Source: Allosediminivita pacifica (GTDB lineage Bacteria; Pseudomonadota; Alphaproteobacteria; Rhodobacterales; Rhodobacteraceae). From it: a DNA stretch of 64,000 nucleotides. Below the pieces are notes generated by a model. The model had not been told where the DNA came from and made no database searches. It was given only the letters and a program-made list of their open reading frames with translations. This document shows, piece by piece, positions 54,985-64,000 of this stretch. A program made the translations under genes and the position numbers. The stretch is from the NCBI RefSeq assembly GCF_003054175.1, contig NZ_QBKN01000017.1, positions 45,555-109,554 of the forward strand, written 5' to 3'. Position 1 is the first letter of the stretch; each line of letters opens with the position of its first letter.

Positions 54985-55458
54985 ATGGATCCGCGCAGTC
55001 ATGAGCTTCACCTTCCGACCCCCGAGGCGACCGCTGCACTGGCCCGCGGCTTCGCGCCCCTACTCGTGCCCGGCGACGTGTTGCTGTTGTCCGGCGGCAT
55101 CGGCGCGGGCAAGACGCATTTCGCGCGGGCGCTGATCCGCGCCCTTCAGGACACCCCCGAGGACGTGCCCTCGCCGACGTTTACCCTTGTTCAGGAATAC
55201 GACACCCGCGCCGGGCCGCTGGTCCACGCCGATCTCTACCGGCTGGCCGGGCCCGACGGCGTCGACGAACTCGGCCTGTGGGAGGCCTTCGACGACGCCA
55301 TATGCCTCGTCGAATGGCCCGACCGGCTGGGGACAGAGGCCCCCGCCGACGCGCTGCACCTCGACTTCGCGGTCGGCGCGGATGACGAGAGCCGCCATCT
55401 TGTCCTGCACTGGCAGACCTCCCGCTGGGACGACCGCATTCCCGGACAGGCCGCATGA
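54985..55458 (+). CDS. tsaE: tRNA threonylcarbamoyladenosine biosynthesis ATPase TsaE
   Basis: A 157-residue P-loop ATPase of the t6A complex. Walker A is [19 protein letters not shown] (GxGKT around residue 41), the [11 protein letters not shown] strand and the W-containing [21 protein letters not shown] segment with the family Trp are present, and LVEWPDRLG marks the Walker B-like region. It overlaps amgK by 4 bp, so it is translated with the cell-wall recycling genes. Confidence 0.95.
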   Translation: MDPRSHELHLPTPEATAALARGFAPLLVPGDVLLLSGGIGAGKTHFARALIRALQDTPEDVPSPTFTLVQEYDTRAGPLVHADLYRLAGPDGVDELGLWEAFDDAICLVEWPDRLGTEAPADALHLDFAVGADDESRHLVLHWQTSRWDDRIPGQAA

Positions 55459-56411
55459 CGCGCGACGACTTCCTTCGCGATGCCGGCTGGGAGGGGGCGC
55501 AGGCCGCGCCGCTTGCCGGCGACGCCTCCTCCCGCCGCTACACCCGCCTCGGCCGCGAGGGTGAAACCGCCATCCTCATGGAGGACCCCTCGGGCGATTG
55601 CGCCCGCTTCGCCCGTATCGCCCGCTACCTGCGCGACGCCGGCCTCAGCGCGCCCGCGATCCTGGCCGAGACACCCGATCTGATGCTGCTCGAGGATCTC
55701 GGCGACGACCTCGTGGCCCGCATCGCCACGCCCGACACCGAGGCCGCGCTCTACATGGCCTCCGCCGACGCGGTGGCGGCCCTGCACGGCGCCGAACCTC
55801 TCTCCGGCCTGCCCGTCGCACACGCACAGGAACTCGGTGAGCTGCCCGGCATCACCTTCGAGACCTATGTCCATGACCCGGCCATGCGCACCGAGGCCAT
55901 CGCCACCCTGACCGATCGCCTCGCTGCCCTCGACGGGATGACCGAGGTCACCATCCTGCGCGACTTCCACGCCGAAAACATCTGCTGGCTGCCGGATCGC
56001 GAGGGCGCCGCCCGCGCCGGGCTGCTGGACTTCCAGGACGCCATGCTCGGCCACCGCGCCTACGATCTCGTGTCGCTCCTGCAGGATGCCCGCCGCGACG
56101 TCTCCGCCGACACCGCGGCCTGCACCCGCCGGCATTTCCTCGACCGGACGGGCCTCGATGCCGAGCCCTTCGACCGCGCCTATGCCCTGCTCGGCGCCCA
56201 GCGCAACCTGCGCATCCTCGGCGTCTTCGCCCGCCTCTCGCGCAGCTACGGTAAGCCCCGCTACCTCGACCTCGTCCCCCGCGTCTGGGGTCACCTGCAG
56301 GCCAACCTCGCGCACCCCGACCTCGCCGGGCTCCGCCGCATCCTCTCCGACCTGCCGCCCCCCTCGGGCGCCCACCTCGCCACGCTGAGGCCCGAATGCC
56401 CGACGCCGTGA
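55455..56411 (+). CDS. amgK: Anomeric MurNAc/GlcNAc kinase (AmgK family)
   Basis: A 318-residue phosphotransferase of the aminoglycoside-phosphotransferase-like fold. Visible motifs include the glycine-rich start ([10 protein letters not shown]), [13 protein letters not shown], the catalytic loop [12 protein letters not shown] and the [18 protein letters not shown] metal-binding Asp. In Pseudomonas this gene and murU recycle peptidoglycan sugars by phosphorylating N-acetylmuramate at C1. The ATG at 55455 overlaps the tsaE stop and its end overlaps murU. The AmgK call depends on the murU partnership. Confidence 0.85.
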   Translation: MTRDDFLRDAGWEGAQAAPLAGDASSRRYTRLGREGETAILMEDPSGDCARFARIARYLRDAGLSAPAILAETPDLMLLEDLGDDLVARIATPDTEAALYMASADAVAALHGAEPLSGLPVAHAQELGELPGITFETYVHDPAMRTEAIATLTDRLAALDGMTEVTILRDFHAENICWLPDREGAARAGLLDFQDAMLGHRAYDLVSLLQDARRDVSADTAACTRRHFLDRTGLDAEPFDRAYALLGAQRNLRILGVFARLSRSYGKPRYLDLVPRVWGHLQANLAHPDLAGLRRILSDLPPPSGAHLATLRPECPTP

Positions 56412-57064
56412 TGCTCTTCGCCGCGGGCTTCGGCACCCGCATGGGCGCTTTGACGCAGGACCGCCCCAAGCCGCTGATCGAGGTGGCGGGCCGTCCGCTG
56501 CTGGATCACGCACTCGAGCTGACCAGCCATCTGCCCACGCGCGTGGTCAACGCCCACTACCGCGCCGAACAAGTGGCCGCGCACCTGCAGGGCACCGGCG
56601 TGACGCTGTCAAAGGAACAGCCCGACATCCTCGACACCGGCGGCGGGCTGCGCCACGCCCTGCCGCTGCTGGGCACAGGCCCCGTATTCACGCTCAACAC
56701 CGATGCCGTCTGGGCCGGACCCAACCCGTTGCGGCACCTCGCCGCCCACTGGCGCGACGACATGGAGGCGCTGCTGCTCTGCGTGCCGCTCGACCGCGCC
56801 GTGGGCCGCCAGGGCGGCGGCGACTTCTCCCTCGACGCCGAAGGCCGCCTGATCCGCAAGGGCGATCTCGTCTACACCGGCGCCCAGATCCTGCGCACCG
56901 ACCGGCTGGCAGGGATGCCCGCAGGGGCTTTCTCGCTCAACGCCCTCTGGACCGAGATGGCGCAGGACGGCACCCTCCATGGCCTGACCTACCCCGGCCA
57001 CTGGTGCGACGTGGGCCACCCCGGGGGCATCGCGCTGGCCGAGGACATGCTTGCCGATGTTTGA
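56396..57064 (+). CDS. murU: Nucleotidyltransferase, N-acetylmuramate 1-phosphate uridylyltransferase-like (MurU)
   Basis: A 222-residue sugar-1-phosphate nucleotidyltransferase. The N-terminal signature [33 protein letters not shown] is typical, with GFGTRM as the NTP loop, and NTDAVW supplies a metal-binding Asp. Paired with AmgK it would make UDP-MurNAc directly and bypass de novo MurA/MurB steps, as known for pseudomonads. The ATG at 56396 overlaps the end of amgK by 16 bp; a second in-frame ATG at 56411 is possible. Confidence 0.88.
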   Translation: MPDAVMLFAAGFGTRMGALTQDRPKPLIEVAGRPLLDHALELTSHLPTRVVNAHYRAEQVAAHLQGTGVTLSKEQPDILDTGGGLRHALPLLGTGPVFTLNTDAVWAGPNPLRHLAAHWRDDMEALLLCVPLDRAVGRQGGGDFSLDAEGRLIRKGDLVYTGAQILRTDRLAGMPAGAFSLNALWTEMAQDGTLHGLTYPGHWCDVGHPGGIALAEDMLADV

Positions 57065-59984
57065 CCCCACAGACACCCCACGCGCCTTCGGCCTGCCCCC
57101 CGGCGTCGACTTCCCGGTCGAGCTTGTCGCGGGCCTGCGCGCCCGGCTGCAAGGCCATCCGCCCGAGGCCATGGCGCGGGTCGAGATTTACGTGAACACC
57201 CGCCGCATGGCCCGCCGCCTGCGCGACATCTTCGACGCCGGCCCCGCATGCCTGCTGCCGCGCATCCGGCTGGTCACCGACCTCGCCGATCCGCTCACCG
57301 CCGCACACCTGCCCCAGCCGGTCCCGCCCCTGCGCCGCAGGCTCGAACTCACCGCGCTGGTCGCCCAGCTTCTGGACAGCCAGCCGGACCTCGCCCCACG
57401 CGCCGCGCTTTTCGATCTTTCGGACAGCCTCGCCACCCTGATGGACGAGATGATGGCCGAGGACGTGCCGCCCGAGGTGCTCGAACAGCTCGACGTCACC
57501 GACCAGTCCGGCCACTGGCAGCGCGCGCTCACCTTTCTGCAGATCGTCCAGCGCTTCTTCGACGGGGACGAGGCGCCCGACGCGCAGGGCTTCCAGCGCC
57601 TTGCCCTCGCCGCAAGGCTGGCCGCGTGGGAGGCCGCGCCGCCCCGGCACCCGATCCTGGTCGCGGGCTCCACCGGATCGCGCGGCACCACCGCCGCCTT
57701 CATGCGCGCCGTCGCCCGCCTGCCGCAGGGCGCCGTGGTGCTGCCGGGGTTCGACACCGACCTGCCCCACCACGTCTGGCGCGGCCTCGACGACGCCATG
57801 AAGCACGAGGATCACCCGCAGTTCCGCTTCGCCCGGATGCTGCAGGAACTCGACCTCGCGCCGCAGGACGTGCCGCAATGGACCGACACGCAGCCGCCAG
57901 CCCCGGGCCGCAACGCGGTGCTGTCGCTGGCCCTGCGCCCCGCGCCCGTCACCCACCAGTGGCGCAGCGAAGGCCCCCGCCTGCCCGACCTGCCCGGGGC
58001 GATGCAGGGCGTCACGCTGACCGAGGCCCCCGACATGCGGACCGAGGCGCTCGCCATCGCGCTGCGCTTGCGCCAGACGGCCGAGGACGGCACCCGCGCC
58101 GCGCTCATCACCCCCGACCGGATGCTGACGCGGCAGGTGACCTCGGCGCTCGACCGCTGGAACATCCTGCCCGACGACAGCGCAGGCACGCCGGGGCAGC
58201 TCACGCCCCCGGGCCGCTTCCTGCGGCATGTGGCGGCGCTCTTCCGCCAGCCGCTGACCGCCGAAACCCTCGTCACGCTGCTCAAGCACCCGCTGACCCA
58301 CACCGGCGCCGACCGCGGCCCGCACCTGCTCAACACCCGCGAACTCGAACTGCGCATCCGCCGCAAGGGCTGGCCCTATCCCGATCCCGACAAGATCCGC
58401 GAATGGGGGGCCGAACGCGACGTGGCGGACTGGGCCGACTGGGTCGCCATGACCTTCAGCGGGCGTGACACCCCCGGCATCCGGCCGCTCGCCGACTGGA
58501 TCGAGGATCACCTGACGCTCTCCGAAGCGATCGCCGCCGGTCCCGGCCAGCCGGGCAGCGGCGAGCTTTGGCAGGCCGGCGCGGGCCGCAAGCTTTACGA
58601 CGCCATGCAGGAGCTGCGCGGCGAGGCGGCCCACGGCACCGACATGAGCGCCCGCGACTACGGCGATCTCGTCACCGCGATCCTGTCGCGGCAAGAGGTC
58701 CGCGACCGCGACGCCCCGCACCCCGACATCCTGATCTGGGGCACGCTCGAGGCCCGCGTGATGGGCGCCGATCTCGTCATCCTCGGCGGCCTGAACGAAG
58801 GCGCCTGGCCCGAACTGCCCGGCGCCGACCCCTGGCTCAACCGCCAGATGCGCCACCAGGCGGGGCTGCTGCTGCCCGAACGCACCGTGGGCCTCTCGGC
58901 ACACGACTTCCAGCAGGCCGTGGGCGCCCCCGAGGTCTGGCTCACCCGCGCGCTGAAATCGGACGAGGCCGAAACCGTGCCCTCGCGCTGGGTGAACCGC
59001 CTGACCAACCTCATGACCGGCCTGCCCACCCGCGACGGCCCGCAGGCGCTGGCCGAGATGCGCCAGCGCGGCAATCACTGGCTCGCCCTCGCCCGCGCAG
59101 CCGAAACGCCCATCGCCAGCACGCCCGCCCCACGCCCGGCCCCCGCGCCGCCTGTCACGGCGCGCCCCAAGAAGCTCTCGGTCACGCAGATCAAGACGCT
59201 GGTCCGTGATCCCTACGCCATCTACGCCCGCGAGGTGCTGCGCCTGCGTCCGCTCGACCCGCTGCAACGCGCGCCCGACGCGCTTCTGCGCGGCATCCAG
59301 GTGCACGAGATGCTCGAACACTTCGTGCGCGACACGCCCGACGAGCACCTCACGCCACAGGCCTTTCACGCCGCCGTCACCAAATGGCTCGGCGATGCCG
59401 AAGCGATCCCCTTTCCGACCGTCCGCGCGCTCTGGCAGGCGCGGCTCAACCGCGTCGCCCGCTGGTTCACCGAAACCGAAGCCACCCGCCGCACGCAGGC
59501 CCGGCCCACCCATTTCGAAACCGAGGCGCAGGACGGCATTCCCGCGCTCGATTTCGCCCTGACGGCCAAGGCCGACCGGCTCGATCTCGACACGGCGGGC
59601 AACGTGCACCTCTATGACTACAAAACCGGCGCCGCGCCTTCGGCCAAGGAACAGGCCCATTTCGACAAGCAGCTCCTGCTCGAAGCCGCCATGGCCGAGC
59701 GCGGCAGCTTCAAGGGCATCGGGCGGCTCAAGGTCGCCCGCGCGACCTACATCTCGCTCACGGCCAGCAAACCGCAAGAGGTCGCGGCCCCCCTCGACGA
59801 TATGCCCCCCGCCAAGGTCTGGGAGGAATTCGAGACGCTCATCGCCGCCTACATGGACCCCGCCAAGGGTTTTGCCGCCCGTCGCGCCCTGCGCAGCGAA
59901 ACGGACGTCTCGGACTACGGCCAGCTTTCGCGCTTCGGCGAATGGGACGTGACGGACGACCCGCAGACGGACCCGCTGACATGA
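57057..59984 (+). CDS. addB: ATP-dependent nuclease/helicase subunit AddB
   Basis: A 975-residue AddB subunit of the double-strand-break-processing AddAB enzyme. The ATG at 57057 is preferred to a TTG two codons upstream; it overlaps the end of murU by 8 bp and starts MFDPTDTPRAFGLPPGVDF as in other alphaproteobacteria. The alphaproteobacterial type lacks a helicase-type Walker A but has a C-terminal nuclease motif LYDYKTGAAPSAKEQAHFDKQ, preceded by KKLSVTQIKTLVRDPYAIYAR. Length fits. Confidence 0.94.
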   Translation: MFDPTDTPRAFGLPPGVDFPVELVAGLRARLQGHPPEAMARVEIYVNTRRMARRLRDIFDAGPACLLPRIRLVTDLADPLTAAHLPQPVPPLRRRLELTALVAQLLDSQPDLAPRAALFDLSDSLATLMDEMMAEDVPPEVLEQLDVTDQSGHWQRALTFLQIVQRFFDGDEAPDAQGFQRLALAARLAAWEAAPPRHPILVAGSTGSRGTTAAFMRAVARLPQGAVVLPGFDTDLPHHVWRGLDDAMKHEDHPQFRFARMLQELDLAPQDVPQWTDTQPPAPGRNAVLSLALRPAPVTHQWRSEGPRLPDLPGAMQGVTLTEAPDMRTEALAIALRLRQTAEDGTRAALITPDRMLTRQVTSALDRWNILPDDSAGTPGQLTPPGRFLRHVAALFRQPLTAETLVTLLKHPLTHTGADRGPHLLNTRELELRIRRKGWPYPDPDKIREWGAERDVADWADWVAMTFSGRDTPGIRPLADWIEDHLTLSEAIAAGPGQPGSGELWQAGAGRKLYDAMQELRGEAAHGTDMSARDYGDLVTAILSRQEVRDRDAPHPDILIWGTLEARVMGADLVILGGLNEGAWPELPGADPWLNRQMRHQAGLLLPERTVGLSAHDFQQAVGAPEVWLTRALKSDEAETVPSRWVNRLTNLMTGLPTRDGPQALAEMRQRGNHWLALARAAETPIASTPAPRPAPAPPVTARPKKLSVTQIKTLVRDPYAIYAREVLRLRPLDPLQRAPDALLRGIQVHEMLEHFVRDTPDEHLTPQAFHAAVTKWLGDAEAIPFPTVRALWQARLNRVARWFTETEATRRTQARPTHFETEAQDGIPALDFALTAKADRLDLDTAGNVHLYDYKTGAAPSAKEQAHFDKQLLLEAAMAERGSFKGIGRLKVARATYISLTASKPQEVAAPLDDMPPAKVWEEFETLIAAYMDPAKGFAARRALRSETDVSDYGQLSRFGEWDVTDDPQTDPLT

Positions 59985-62900
59985 TCCGCAACGACGCCAC
60001 CCAGAAACAGGTCGATGCCGCCGACCCCGGCAATTCCACATGGCTTGCCGCCAACGCGGGGTCGGGCAAGACCCGCGTGCTGACCGACCGGGTGGCGCGG
60101 CTGCTGCTCGAAGGGGTGTTGCCCGAACACATCCTCTGCCTGACCTACACCAAGGCCGCCGCGACCGAGATGCAGAACCGCCTGTTCAAGCGGCTCGGCG
60201 GCTGGGCCATGCTCGAGGACGAGGACCTGACCGGACAACTGGCCGACCTCGGCCACGACCGCACGCCCGACGCCGATTTCCTGCGGCAGGCCCGCACGCT
60301 TTTCGCCCGCGCCATCGAAACGCCCGGCGGACTGCGGATCCAGACCATCCACTCCTTCTGCGCCTCGCTGCTGCGCCGCTTCCCGCTCGAGGCCGGCGTC
60401 AGCCCCCAGTTCACCGAGATGGAGGACCGCGCCGCCGAGATCCTGCGGGGCGAAATCCTCGACCGCATGGCCGACGGGCCGCAGGCGCATCTCGTCCAGG
60501 CCATCGCACCCTACGTCAGCGGCGACGACCCCGCCCGCCTGCTCGGCCAGATCGCCCGCCGCCGCGATGCCTTCTGGCCGCCGCGCACGCCCGACGCCAT
60601 TCGCAGCGCCTATGGCCTGCCTGCGGACGCGGGTGAGGATCACCTGCTGGCACAGGTCTTCCTCGGCAACGAAAGCGCGCTGGCCGCCAGCCTCGTCCCC
60701 GCGCTCGAAGGCGGCGGCAAGACCGACAAGACGCTTGCCGACAAGCTCAAGACCTTCCCCGGCCCCACCACCGCAGGCCTCGACCTGCTCGAAAGCGCCC
60801 TGCTCACCCAGTCCGGCACCATCCTCAAGACGCTCGGCACCAAGGGCGCCCGCGCCAATGCACCCGAAGCCTTCGACCAGCTCGACCAGCTCGCCGCCCG
60901 CGTGGAAGAGGCGAAACAGACCAAGCTCTGCCTCCAGGCCGCCGACCGCGACATCGCGCTTCACGCCTTCGCGCAGTCCTTTATCCCGGAATACGAGGCC
61001 GAGAAGACCCGCCGCGGCTGGCTCGACTTCGACGATCTCATCACCCGCACGCAGGACCTTCTGGAAAACCCCGGCGTCGCCGACTGGGTCCTCTACCGGC
61101 TCGACGGCGGCATCGACCACATCCTTGTGGACGAGGCGCAGGACACCAGCCCCGCCCAGTGGAAGGTGATCGAACGCCTCGCCCGCGAATTCACAGCCGG
61201 CGAAGGCGCCCGCGCCGACACCCGCCGCACGATCTTTGTCGTGGGCGACAAGAAACAGTCGATCTACAGCTTCCAGGGCGCCGACCCGTCCGAGTTCGAC
61301 CGCATGCGCGAGGAATTCCGCAACCGGCTGCGCGACACCGACGCGCCGCTGTCGTCGATGGAGCTCGAATACAGCTTCCGCTCGGCCGAGCCGATCCTGC
61401 GCCTTGTCGATCAGACCTTCGAGGGGCGCGAACCCTCGGGCTTCACCCCCGATCAGAAGCACATCGCCTTCAAGGACCAGATGCCGGGCCGCGTCGACCT
61501 CTGGCCGCTGGTCGAAAAGACCGAGGAGGAGGAGGACGGTGCCTGGTACGATCCCGTCGACCGGGTGGGCAGCCGCCACCACGACGTCATCCTCGCCAAC
61601 CGAATCGCCCGCTTCGTGGGCAAGGCCATCGCCGACAGGGTGCCACTGCCCATCGAGACCGACGGCACATGGACCGCCCGGCCCATCCACGCGGGCGATT
61701 TCCTCGTCCTCGTGCGTCGGCGCGGCAGGCTCTTTACCGAGATCATCCGCGCCTGCAAGCAGCTCGGCGTGCCCATCGCCGGGGCCGACCGGCTCAAGGT
61801 CATGGCCGAACTCGCCGTGCGCGACATCGTCGCCCTGCTGAGCTTCCTCGCCACGCCCGAGGATGACCTCTCGCTTGCCACCGTGCTGCGCTCGCCCCTC
61901 ATGGGCCTGTCGGAACAGCAGCTTTTCGACCTCGCCCACCGGCGCGACCAGAAATACCTCTGGCCCGCCCTGCGCGACCGGGGTGCGGAATTCCCGCAGA
62001 TCATGGGTGTGCTCAACGACCTGCGCGACTGGACCGACTACCTGCGCCCCTACGACCTGATCGAACGCATCCTCACCCGCCACAACGGCCGCCGCCTGCT
62101 GATCGGCAGGCTGGGCCCCGAGGCCGAGGACGGCGTCAACGCGCTCCTGCAACAGGCGCTCGCCTACGAGGCGACCGAGGTCCCGTCGCTCACCGGGTTC
62201 CTGCACTGGGTGCAGGCCGACGACTTGACCATCAAGCGCGCCCCCGAAAGCGCGGGCGACCGGCTGCGGGTCATGACCGTGCACGGCGCCAAGGGGCTCG
62301 AGGCGCCCGTGGTCATCATGCCCGACTGCGCCAAGCCGGATGAAACCGTGCGCGACGAGCTTCTGACCGAGGGCGGCGATGCGCTCTGGAAACAGCCCTC
62401 TGCCGCCATGCCCGCCCGCCAGCAGACCGCGCAGGACGCCGTGAAGGAGGCCGCCGCCCGCGAACGCGACCGGCTGCTCTACGTGGGCCTCACCCGCGCC
62501 GAACACTGGCTGATCGTCGCCGCCTCGGGCGATCTCGGGAAGGACGGCAAGGCCTGGCACGATCAGGTGGGTGTCGGCATGGACCGCTCGGGCGCCCTGC
62601 CGCATGTCTTCGACTTCGGCGGGGACGACCGCGCCGAAGGCCTGCGGCTCGAACACGGCAACTGGGACGCCCTGCCGCTGCACGAGCTCGCACACCCCGA
62701 GGACAGCACGCCGGACCTGCCCAAGATCTACACTCAGCCAGCGACCCCCGCCGAACCGCATCCCGAACCGCGCAGCCCCTCCGACCTCGGCGGCCCCAAG
62801 GCCCTGCCGGGCGCCGATGGTGATACGACCGAGACCGCCATGGACCGCGGCACCGCCCTGCACGCGCTGCTCGAATGGCTCTCGCCCCTGCCGCCCGAAG

Positions 62901-63328
62901 ACCGCCCCGGGGCGGCGCGGCACCTCATCCCCGACCACCCCGAAGCCGACGCCCTGCGGGCCGAGGCGCTCGCCACCCTCGCGGCCCCCGAAATCGCGCC
63001 CTTCTTCGCCCCCGGCACGCTGGCCGAGGTGCCGGTGACCGCCGATTTGCCCGGCCTTGGCCGCATCCACGGCGTCATCGACCGTCTGATCGTCACCGAT
63101 GCGGAAATCATCGCCGTGGATTTCAAATCCAACCGCACAGTGCCCGCCAGCGCCGACATGGTCCCCGACGGCCTGCTGCGGCAGATGGGTGCCTATGCGG
63201 CGGCTCTTGCGCAGATCTGGCCCGGCCGGGCGATCACGACGGGCCTCATCTGGACGCAAAATGCCTCATGGATGCCCCTTCCGCACGCGCTCGTGATGCA
63301 GGCGCTCGACCGGGCGACCGTGGCTTGA
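59981..63328 (+). CDS. addA: ATP-dependent helicase/nuclease subunit AddA
   Basis: A 1115-residue UvrD-like superfamily 1 helicase with a C-terminal nuclease. The ATG at 59981 overlaps the addB stop (ATGA). Walker A is ANAGSGKT (residues 24-31), motif II is [10 protein letters not shown], motif [20 protein letters not shown], motif [17 protein letters not shown] and [11 protein letters not shown]; the nuclease has [10 protein letters not shown] near the C-terminus. With AddB it resects double-strand ends to load RecA. Confidence 0.97.
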   Translation: MIRNDATQKQVDAADPGNSTWLAANAGSGKTRVLTDRVARLLLEGVLPEHILCLTYTKAAATEMQNRLFKRLGGWAMLEDEDLTGQLADLGHDRTPDADFLRQARTLFARAIETPGGLRIQTIHSFCASLLRRFPLEAGVSPQFTEMEDRAAEILRGEILDRMADGPQAHLVQAIAPYVSGDDPARLLGQIARRRDAFWPPRTPDAIRSAYGLPADAGEDHLLAQVFLGNESALAASLVPALEGGGKTDKTLADKLKTFPGPTTAGLDLLESALLTQSGTILKTLGTKGARANAPEAFDQLDQLAARVEEAKQTKLCLQAADRDIALHAFAQSFIPEYEAEKTRRGWLDFDDLITRTQDLLENPGVADWVLYRLDGGIDHILVDEAQDTSPAQWKVIERLAREFTAGEGARADTRRTIFVVGDKKQSIYSFQGADPSEFDRMREEFRNRLRDTDAPLSSMELEYSFRSAEPILRLVDQTFEGREPSGFTPDQKHIAFKDQMPGRVDLWPLVEKTEEEEDGAWYDPVDRVGSRHHDVILANRIARFVGKAIADRVPLPIETDGTWTARPIHAGDFLVLVRRRGRLFTEIIRACKQLGVPIAGADRLKVMAELAVRDIVALLSFLATPEDDLSLATVLRSPLMGLSEQQLFDLAHRRDQKYLWPALRDRGAEFPQIMGVLNDLRDWTDYLRPYDLIERILTRHNGRRLLIGRLGPEAEDGVNALLQQALAYEATEVPSLTGFLHWVQADDLTIKRAPESAGDRLRVMTVHGAKGLEAPVVIMPDCAKPDETVRDELLTEGGDALWKQPSAAMPARQQTAQDAVKEAAARERDRLLYVGLTRAEHWLIVAASGDLGKDGKAWHDQVGVGMDRSGALPHVFDFGGDDRAEGLRLEHGNWDALPLHELAHPEDSTPDLPKIYTQPATPAEPHPEPRSPSDLGGPKALPGADGDTTETAMDRGTALHALLEWLSPLPPEDRPGAARHLIPDHPEADALRAEALATLAAPEIAPFFAPGTLAEVPVTADLPGLGRIHGVIDRLIVTDAEIIAVDFKSNRTVPASADMVPDGLLRQMGAYAAALAQIWPGRAITTGLIWTQNASWMPLPHALVMQALDRATVA

Positions 63329-63401
63329 CGCCACCACGGGGCCTACATACGTTCACCTACCAACAGACATTCTCCAAGACATCCGCCCGAAGGAGGCCCC
63401 A

Positions 63402-63722
63402 ATGTCCACAGTCGCAGTCACCGACGCCACGTTCGATCAGGAAGTGAAGAACTCCGACGTGCCCGTCGTCGTCGATTTCTGGGCCGAATGGTGCGGTCCG
63501 TGCAAGCAGATCGGCCCGGCCCTGGAAGAGCTGTCCAAGGAATACGACGGCAAGATCAAGGTCGCGAAGGTCGACGTCGATCAGAACCCGAACACCGCCG
63601 CCGCCATGGGCGTGCGCGGGATCCCGGCGCTCTTCATCTTCAAGGACGGCCAGGTGATCTCGAACCGCGCCGGCGCCGCACCGAAAGCCGCGCTGCAAAG
63701 CTGGATCGACGAGTCGATCTGA
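63402..63722 (+). CDS. trxA: Thioredoxin
   Basis: A 106-residue thioredoxin with the WCGPC active site at residues 30-34, the cis-proline in [11 protein letters not shown] and normal length. It reduces cytoplasmic protein disulfides and serves ribonucleotide reductase and other enzymes. It has a strong AAGGAGG site and its own terminator. It starts 73 bp after addA, so it may have its own promoter in that gap. Confidence 0.98.
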   Translation: MSTVAVTDATFDQEVKNSDVPVVVDFWAEWCGPCKQIGPALEELSKEYDGKIKVAKVDVDQNPNTAAAMGVRGIPALFIFKDGQVISNRAGAAPKAALQSWIDESI

Positions 63723-63746
63723 GGCGTCCGGAACAAGCTTGAGGAA

Positions 63747-63775
63747 AACGCCGCGCCTTCGGGTGCGGCGTTTTT
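63747..63775 (+). terminator. Terminator of trxA
   Basis: An 11-bp stem (AACGCCGCGCC / GGTGCGGCGTT, one G-T pair) with a TTCG tetraloop is followed by a T-run, 24 bases after the stop. Confidence 0.93.
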
Positions 63776-64000
63776 CGTTGGGCCGCGCACTCCGGCGGCC
63801 TTTGCTTGCACGGGTCCAGGGTCCTGCCTCACCTGGGGTGCGTGGCGGGCGTCAGCGTCCGAAGCTGCCGTTCAGGCAGCGCGCGGCGAAGGTCGGCAGT
63901 GAGCACCAGACTCACCGATGCTGCGGGGCGCGCGAATGTCGGCTTTCGTCCGGCGCGTCGCACCATGATGGAGTTAGTCAGCTTCCACCAAGTCACTCCG
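63776..64000. other. Unassigned right end of the window
   Basis: No gene can be supported in these 225 bases. A short minus-strand frame of about 41 codons starting near 63967 has no recognisable features. Sequence at the very end does not resolve into a promoter or repeat. Confidence 0.35.

Noticed and set aside
56937..63259. Open frames of 1034 and 1114 codons opposite addB and addA
   Set aside because: Both are antisense shadows of AddB and AddA, whose plus-strand frames carry Walker, helicase and nuclease motifs. High GC makes stop codons rare in the other frames.
63776..64000. A short minus-strand frame at the right end
   Set aside because: Only about 41 codons with no homology cues, no ribosome-binding site worth noting and Arg-rich composition typical of random GC-rich DNA.

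Overview
This GC-rich, gene-dense window is chromosomal DNA from an alphaproteobacterium, almost certainly of the order Rhodobacterales (Roseobacter/Rhodobacter relatives). Three observations support this: the RegA/SenC/RegB (PrrA/PrrC/PrrB) redox system with its usual divergent layout; the hemD - mic60 - hemY block typical of alphaproteobacteria; and the PAS protein - tsaE - amgK - murU - addB - addA - trxA series. No prophage, CRISPR array, insertion sequence or transposase was recognised. One tRNA (Thr, anticodon CGT) is present.

Region by region: (1) 1-7.9 kb is a catabolic island. It has hydantoinase/oxoprolinase-type hyuA-hyuB (hyuB is cut by the left edge), divergent from a three-component TRAP importer and a DeoR-type regulator. 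(2) 8-17.4 kb is mostly housekeeping: tRNA-Thr, hemY, mic60, hemD, divergent tsaD-YciI-EVE, then ahcY and a lone DUF2793 protein. (3) 17.5-26.6 kb holds transport and envelope genes: TrkA/TrkH potassium uptake, an unusual CaCA-type antiporter, ExoD, an alpha/beta hydrolase, a phosphoesterase and lipid kinase pair, an exported PRC-barrel protein with an acidic methionine-rich repeat, and an FNT-family channel. (4) 26.6-30.6 kb is glycerol use: glpK and glpD with a D-lyxose isomerase gene between them, and a perfect inverted repeat upstream of glpD. (5) 30.8-33 kb has a DMT exporter, a small zinc-ribbon protein and a TSUP transporter.

(6) 33.2-46 kb is the centrepiece, a myo-inositol regulon. 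A LacI-family regulator diverges from a long rightward operon: iolG, an ABC sugar importer (binding protein, permease, short ATPase), a second Gfo/Idh/MocA dehydrogenase, an iolC-DUF2090 fusion, iolD, iolE, iolB and a hydroxypyruvate-isomerase-like TIM barrel. Two tandem palindromes sit in the shared promoter. Strong hairpins lie at the boundaries of the transporter genes. A CTGAC pentanucleotide microsatellite lies at the iolE-iolB junction. Together the genes import inositol and convert it through inosose, trihydroxycyclohexanedione, deoxyglucuronate and deoxyketogluconate to the phosphorylated intermediate that is cleaved by aldolase. The final dehydrogenase (iolA/mmsA) is not in the window.

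(7) 46.3-51.2 kb reads leftward: regA, recF, a LysE exporter, gyrB. (8) 51.2-63.8 kb is the redox system (senC divergent from regB), a kinase-less multi-PAS protein that I interpret as DivL-like, tsaE, the AmgK/MurU cell-wall recycling pair, the AddAB helicase-nuclease and thioredoxin.

No wholly new system stands out. The most unusual items are the exported acidic Met-repeat PRC-barrel protein, the kinase-less PAS/DivL-like protein, the antiporter lacking an acidic residue in its first alpha repeat, the hairpin-punctuated inositol operon, and an antisense overlap of a hydrolase tail with a membrane segment. All function calls come from reading the sequence and remembered family features; no database search was run.
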